A DNA stretch of 64,000 nt. Origin: Tetradesmus obliquus. Its lineage: Eukaryota; Chlorophyta; Chlorophyceae; Sphaeropleales; Scenedesmaceae. Shown one piece after another: positions 60,685-64,000 of the stretch. Numbering within the stretch: position 1 is the stretch's first letter; each line of letters opens with the position of its first letter. The DNA lies in assembly GCA_030272155.1 (NCBI GenBank), contig CP126197.1:4146001-4210000 (forward strand). The letters are read 5' to 3'. The notes beneath the pieces were generated by a model, which saw only the letters and a program-made list of their open reading frames with translations, made no database searches and had not been told where the DNA came from. A program made the position numbers and the translations under genes.

Positions 60685-60820
60685 GCTGCCGCTGCAGGGA
60701 CTGTACTCGGCCTCTGCAGGCACGCACCCGGGCGGCTCTGTGGCTGGCTGTGCGGGGCACAACTCTGCAGGCTGTGTGGTGAAGGACATGGGCCTGACAC
60801 CCTGGTGGCCCACAGCATGA
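54150..60820 (+). CDS. PYROXD2: FAD-dependent oxidoreductase, PYROXD2-like
   Basis: Fourteen exons (54150-54293, 54553-54643, 54960-55000, 55327-55387, 55669-55769, 56096-56365, 57117-57273, 57543-57642, 57930-57984, 58373-58545, 58712-58745, 58979-59111, 59307-59449, 60698-60820) close in phase to about 541 residues. The N-terminus has an Arg-containing leader (MLRRTAYSLLPHCARTFCSG), fitting the mitochondrial location of animal PYROXD2, then the dinucleotide-binding GAGHNGLVAALLLARQG and VFEEKNVVGGAC. Further family blocks: WMVVEGGMGAVTQQLA, VNADPF, LFVQWVPYQLAG, DRMTLTPPKIESYFGISRGH and GLYSASAGTHPGGSVAGCAG at the end. The family is related to carotenoid isomerases (CRTISO/phytoene desaturase-like), but sequence and length fit PYROXD2 better; its substrate is unknown. 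Introns contain partial copies of exons 6 and 13, and the 3' flank a copy of the exon 14 end. Confidence 0.9.
55935..56620 (+). repeat. partial copies on both sides of PYROXD2-like exon 6
   Basis: The intact exon is 56096-56365. Upstream, 55940-56010 repeats the acceptor and AEMDALLEDVVPTWLAEPLS codons. Downstream, 56515-56611 repeats LLRAMYGVTDGFSGLNGSWD through LVHNM and a GTGAGC donor. Confidence 0.92.
59600..60370 (+). repeat. three to four downstream copies of PYROXD2-like exon 13
   Basis: The 3' part of exon 13 (ESYFGISRGHIHHIDNAFGF through YRTPIQ and donor) recurs at about 59609-59705, 59885-59965 and 60148-60230, with a scrap of HTPIQ near 60350. The second and third also share about 180 bp of following intron. 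The copies decay with distance: the second loses codons around FDRASP, the third ends RIPIK. Confidence 0.92.
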
Positions 60821-61648
60821 AGCAGCCCAGTTTAGCTGTGGCTTGGGTTTTTTTGTAACAAGGCGATTATGTTTTACCGTGGCTGCTAGTGATTGGCAGT
60901 ACTGCGTGAAGGACATGGGGCTGATGCCCTGGTGGCCCACAGCATGAGGCAGCGCGGTGATGCTATGGCTTGATTTTTGCAGATCAAAGAATGGATCAAA
61001 TATGTAATTTGATTATGTTCAAGAACCATTGTGGTGGGAAGAATCTGGCGGGAAACTATCCCACGCTCCGACTTGGGTGCTGACATGGCTCTTTACGTGG
61101 TGCAGGCTGAGCACATACTGATGAGTGTGCCAGCCGCATATGCGGCAGTACATGCATGTACTTGCTGCAAACGAGGGCAATGTGCTTAATGATCAGCCTA
61201 GCTAGCAACCATGTACAATCCAGCCAACAAACCAAGCTGCGCAGCAGATGCGCCAGTCCTGACCAATGCGCAGTTTGCAGCGCGGAGTAGCAGTGACTGC
61301 AGGCTGGTCAGTCATCCATAACAACTGGCTACAAGGTACACGTCGTTCTGGACAGTGCTCAGTCCCAATGTGACTACTGGACAAAGGTTAGCTTGCCATG
61401 CATATCATGAAGCACTCACACACAGCTCAACAGTACTGCAAAATGTGTGCCGTACACAGTGCCAACCACAGCTGGCAACAAGTTTGAGCTGAACAGCAGC
61501 AGCTTCTGCTGCTGCACAACAGTTTATGTAGTACAAGAAGCCACATGCAGAGCTTTGAGCACGCTGCCACTGCTCATTCAAAGCACAACAGGGCCACCTT
61601 TTATGGTATGTGCCATGCATGTGCACAGTCGGCTAGCACCCTTGCGAC
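60821..61648. other. 3' flank of the PYROXD2-like gene and downstream region
   Basis: A further copy of the end of exon 14 (VKDMGLMPWWPTA plus stop) lies at about 60907-60948. The rest, to 61648, may include 3' exons of the converging membrane-protein gene; no domain seen. Confidence 0.55.
60854..60858 (+). terminator. TGTAA polyadenylation signal candidate
   Basis: TGTAA after a T-run, 34 bases downstream of the PYROXD2-like stop, matches the usual chlorophyte polyadenylation motif. It precedes the copied exon 14 end, so that copy may lie outside the main transcript. Confidence 0.5.
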
Positions 61649-61921
61649 TCACAGGTAGCACGCGTACAGGTTCTGTGCCATCACAGCCTTGTTGGCCCTG
61701 CGCACCATCTCCTGCACTACCAGCAGCAGCTGCTGCACCTCGGCAGACGCAAGCTCATCATCTGACATGCACTGCAACGCTGCCTTGACTGTCCACCAGC
61801 GCGCCACAAAGCTGCCGAACCTATTCATGTACTTTAGCTTTGGGGCAGCTGGCCTGTGCTGTGCCGGCAGCTGATGCTCAAACTGCAGCACGACTGCACC
61901 GGCAAAGGATGCTTGTTGCAT
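61649..61921 (-). CDS. probable 3' exon of the membrane-protein gene, or small separate ORF
   Basis: An open frame just below the membrane-protein stop encodes up to 90 residues from the ATG at 61921, including KYMNRFGSFVARWWTVKAAL and an acidic-then-helical end (LLLVVQEMVRRANKAVMAQN). The composition looks like real protein, not triplet-repeat noise. A roughly 70-bp intron (donor GTGCGC just after TYIKS, acceptor GTGCTGCAG before FEHQLP) would fuse it in frame to the membrane protein. The frame ends at a CTGTGAGTC that could itself be a donor to further exons. Which model is right cannot be told from sequence alone. Confidence 0.4.
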   Translation of the reverse strand: MQQASFAGAVVLQFEHQLPAQHRPAAPKLKYMNRFGSFVARWWTVKAALQCMSDDELASAEVQQLLLVVQEMVRRANKAVMAQNLYACYL

Positions 61922-61939
61922 GCCACGCCCAAGCAAGCG

Positions 61940-63184
61940 CTACTTGTCGCGCACTGACTTGATGTACGTGACTGCCAAAGACAGAACAGCAACTGCCGCC
62001 CGCATATAGTCTGGCGCAGTCTGCCCTTTTGCAGAGCTGCCGGCAGCAGCAGACGTCCGCCAGGACACAGCAATGCACGCCGCTGCAATCAGCAGCACGA
62101 TCCGGATCCACTCAGTCAAGAAGTACACCTGAAACATCAGCCAGGAGCCATTGAAAAACCGGTCAACTGATGCAATAATGGACAGCTGCACTTCAGCAGG
62201 GCTGAGCACTCCTGGTGCTTGTATATGCTTTGCTGCTGGGTCCTTGCCAGCAGCTTCACCTTGCTCAATAACAGAATGCTTGCTGTTTCCCACAACCTTT
62301 GCAGCCTTTGCTGCCAAGTCTATCCAGCACTGCCATGCCCACACAGCCGGCAAGTCACCCAGACCACTGAATCGTGCAATGCCACGTGAATCATGCGCAG
62401 GCGGCCGTTCTGGCTTGCGCAGTCGCAGCTTGACTGCACCTACCGCCACTAAAGCAGAGGCACCGTGCAACACAAGTGGCACAATGCATGCATACAAGGT
62501 GAATGCGTCAATGACTACTCTCGCGCTGGCATATGAGTCAAGGGCAGATGCATGACCCAGGATAGCATCAAGCGAGAGCGTCAGCACATACAATGCTATG
62601 TAGCAAAACGGCAGAATCTTCATGACTAATGATATTATCTTGTGTGAACCTGGGTCATCACCAAACGACAGCTTTGTAAGAATGTGCTTCTGGACAGCTC
62701 TGCAGCTGCAATGCTGCAGCGCGCTGCTGCTGCCGCTGCCCTGACAAGATCTGCCTCCTCCCTCCCTTGAAACTGCATTTTTTGCGTAAGCAGCCATGGT
62801 TGGCGGCAAAAAATCCAAGCCCAGGAAGTAGCATATGGAGCCCAGTGTGACTCCTGCAACTGCTAAGCCCTGCAGCACAGCCAGCTGCACTGTGCCCAGC
62901 ACTGAGAGGGTGAACACCAGTGCAGCGCATGCATCAAAGCCGTACGCGAATGCCGTCACCCACAGCTTCGCCCAGAACATGCGCCACTGCAGCTGAGGAA
63001 CAACTGATGCTGCCTGCTCTGCCTGACCAGCACTCCAGCTGCCTGTGCTGCTGCTCTTCGCGCCTGCACTGCCAGCTCCAGCGTGTGTGCTGCCAGTTGC
63101 AGCGCCTTTGCTGCTGGCTGCAGCGCCTGTGCTGTCAGCTTCAATAGCATCAATGCTTGTGCTTGCGGCACTTGAGCTAAGCAT
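61940..63184 (-). CDS. multi-pass membrane protein of unknown family
   Basis: One open frame of 414 residues from the ATG at 63184. The first 60 residues are Ala/Ser/Gly-rich and low in complexity. There follow about seven hydrophobic segments, including FAYGFDACAALVFTLSVLGT, LAVLQGLAVAGVTLGSICYF, ISLVMKILPFCYIALYVLTL, VIDAFTLYACIVPLVLHGAS, YFLTEWIRIVLLIAAACIAV and MRAAVAVLSLAVTYI. Loops are basic (KLRLRKPERPP) or low in complexity. I find no transporter or enzyme signature. Further N-terminal exons may lie at 63190-63690, where complementary-strand frames (Gln/Ala-rich; one with MTPYVNPFYRIESEARRFTA) are open but not cleanly linked. The stop at 61940 may be bypassed by a short intron, so the C-terminus is provisional. 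Confidence 0.65.
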   Translation of the reverse strand: MLSSSAASTSIDAIEADSTGAAASSKGAATGSTHAGAGSAGAKSSSTGSWSAGQAEQAASVVPQLQWRMFWAKLWVTAFAYGFDACAALVFTLSVLGTVQLAVLQGLAVAGVTLGSICYFLGLDFLPPTMAAYAKNAVSREGGGRSCQGSGSSSALQHCSCRAVQKHILTKLSFGDDPGSHKIISLVMKILPFCYIALYVLTLSLDAILGHASALDSYASARVVIDAFTLYACIVPLVLHGASALVAVGAVKLRLRKPERPPAHDSRGIARFSGLGDLPAVWAWQCWIDLAAKAAKVVGNSKHSVIEQGEAAGKDPAAKHIQAPGVLSPAEVQLSIIASVDRFFNGSWLMFQVYFLTEWIRIVLLIAAACIAVSWRTSAAAGSSAKGQTAPDYMRAAVAVLSLAVTYIKSVRDK

Positions 63185-63696
63185 CAAGGGCCTTTATAAG
63201 CTGCAGCTGGCGCACCACCTTTACTGCTTTGAGCTGGTGCCTGTGCTGAGCCTGTGCCACAAACTTCCACATTGCTGGCTGGTGGTGCCACATCCACAAT
63301 GTGTGTAGGCGCACCTGCAAACTGATTGCCATTTTGCTGCTGCTGCTGCTGCGGCTGCTGCTGCTGCTCGTGCATCTGCACAGCGGCTGCTGTGGTTGCT
63401 GGGGATGAATCAGCAGCCATCTTGGCTGCTGGCTTGGGTACTGCTGCGTGTATGACCTGGTGGTCTGCCGTGCACAATCACGTTATTGCTCTGCATAAGG
63501 AGCACGGGGTGGCAGCAGAGCAGCAGTAAACCGACGTGCTTCGCTTTCAATGCGATAGAAGGGGTTGACATAAGGGGTCATCCCTTCAGAGTCTGATGTC
63601 TGCGCACCAATCGCGCACCCTCCTGTGCTTGCTGGGCCTGGCTGTGCCTCTTTGGCAGCTCCTGATATAGCATGCCGCCACGGCACGCTTTAGACA

Positions 63697-63727
<31 letters not shown>

Positions 63728-64000
63728 ATGCTGCTGCTGCTGCTGTTGCACCTGGTGCACATGCCACTGCTATTGTGCATGATGGTGTTGCCAGTATCGC
63801 TGTGTATTTCAGTGCTAGAGACGCAGCACTGGCTGATGCGAGGCAGTGGGTGGTTTTCAACTAGCTGCTCTGCTGCTGTAGGTGTTTGAGCAGTGTCGTG
63901 AGTGCTCTGCTACAGCCAGTGTTGTTCGTGCGCTGTAGAACACCCATCATAATCTGTTCACCTTGTGGTTTACGCCTTGTGGGTCATTAAGGCCTTAAAC
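63185..64000. other. possible 5' exons of the membrane-protein gene; right edge of the window
   Basis: Complementary-strand open frames at 63477-63187 and 63686-63483 are Gln/Ala-rich with a short non-repetitive part near 63590-63490. CTG/CAG tracts occupy 63332-63370 and 63697-63746. I cannot assign exon limits. From 63780 to 64000 nothing was recognised. Confidence 0.35.

Noticed and set aside
54150..60820. Carotenoid isomerase (CRTISO) identity
   Set aside because: The length, the TLTPPKIESYFGISRGHI block and the GLYSASAGTHPGGSVAGCAG end fit PYROXD2 better than CRTISO or phytoene desaturase.
1..64000. Transposons, introner elements or CRISPR-like arrays as the source of the repeats
   Set aside because: No terminal inverted repeats, transposase or reverse transcriptase were seen. 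Each repeat unit derives from the exon beside it, unlike introners or CRISPR spacers.

Overview
The window reads as nuclear DNA of a green alga (Chlorophyta). Genes are split by many short GT...AG introns (donors mostly GTGAGN, GTGCGN or GTGGGN; acceptors mostly TGCAG). CAG/CTG triplets are abundant in introns and coding sequence. Several proteins are plant-type: a debranching isoamylase of the ISA3 class and a guanylate kinase with an organelle-type leader. The triplet-rich texture and gene content fit a Sphaeropleales/Chlamydomonadales alga, but genus cannot be fixed by eye. No prokaryotic operon, virus, rRNA, tRNA or CRISPR array was recognised.

Layout: (1) 1-1611, 3' part of a leucine-rich-repeat gene (+) with two compensating frameshifts; (2) 1810-8075 (-), RS-rich nuclear-type protein with two S1 RNA-binding domains, 11 exons; (3) 8789-11230 (+), guanylate kinase, 5 exons; (4) 12267-14063 (-), open paralogue of the LRR gene; (5) 14908-19216 and 19973-24173 (-), a tandem pair of 10-exon MYND zinc-finger genes; (6) 25356-27876 (-), phosphoserine phosphatase, 8 exons; (7) 28324-28605 (+), a possible 54-residue protein; (8) 30613-37596 (+), meiotic MutS homologue MSH4, 16 exons; (9) 38813-47780 (-), isoamylase ISA3, 15 exons; (10) 49793-51316 (+), PAP2-type lipid phosphate phosphatase, 2 exons; (11) 52332-52928 (+), intronless ARFRP1-like GTPase; (12) 54150-60820 (+), PYROXD2-like FAD oxidoreductase, 14 exons; (13) about 61649-63184 (-), multi-pass membrane protein of unknown family. 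For the main split genes every exon-to-exon phase was checked by hand and closes without a break.

The genes are unrelated housekeeping functions (RNA binding, nucleotide metabolism, serine synthesis, starch turnover, lipid and Golgi functions, meiosis) and do not form one pathway.

The most unusual feature is at DNA level. At least six of the split genes carry 'exon echoes' in their introns or 3' flanks: partial, diverged tandem copies of exon segments that keep one splice site. Their placement follows one rule. Echoes with an acceptor plus the 5' part of an exon lie upstream of the intact exon; echoes with the 3' part plus a donor (or the stop codon) lie downstream. This is what repeated short tandem duplications across exon-intron boundaries would leave. 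Comparing the two MYND paralogues shows that one such array arose after the gene duplicated.
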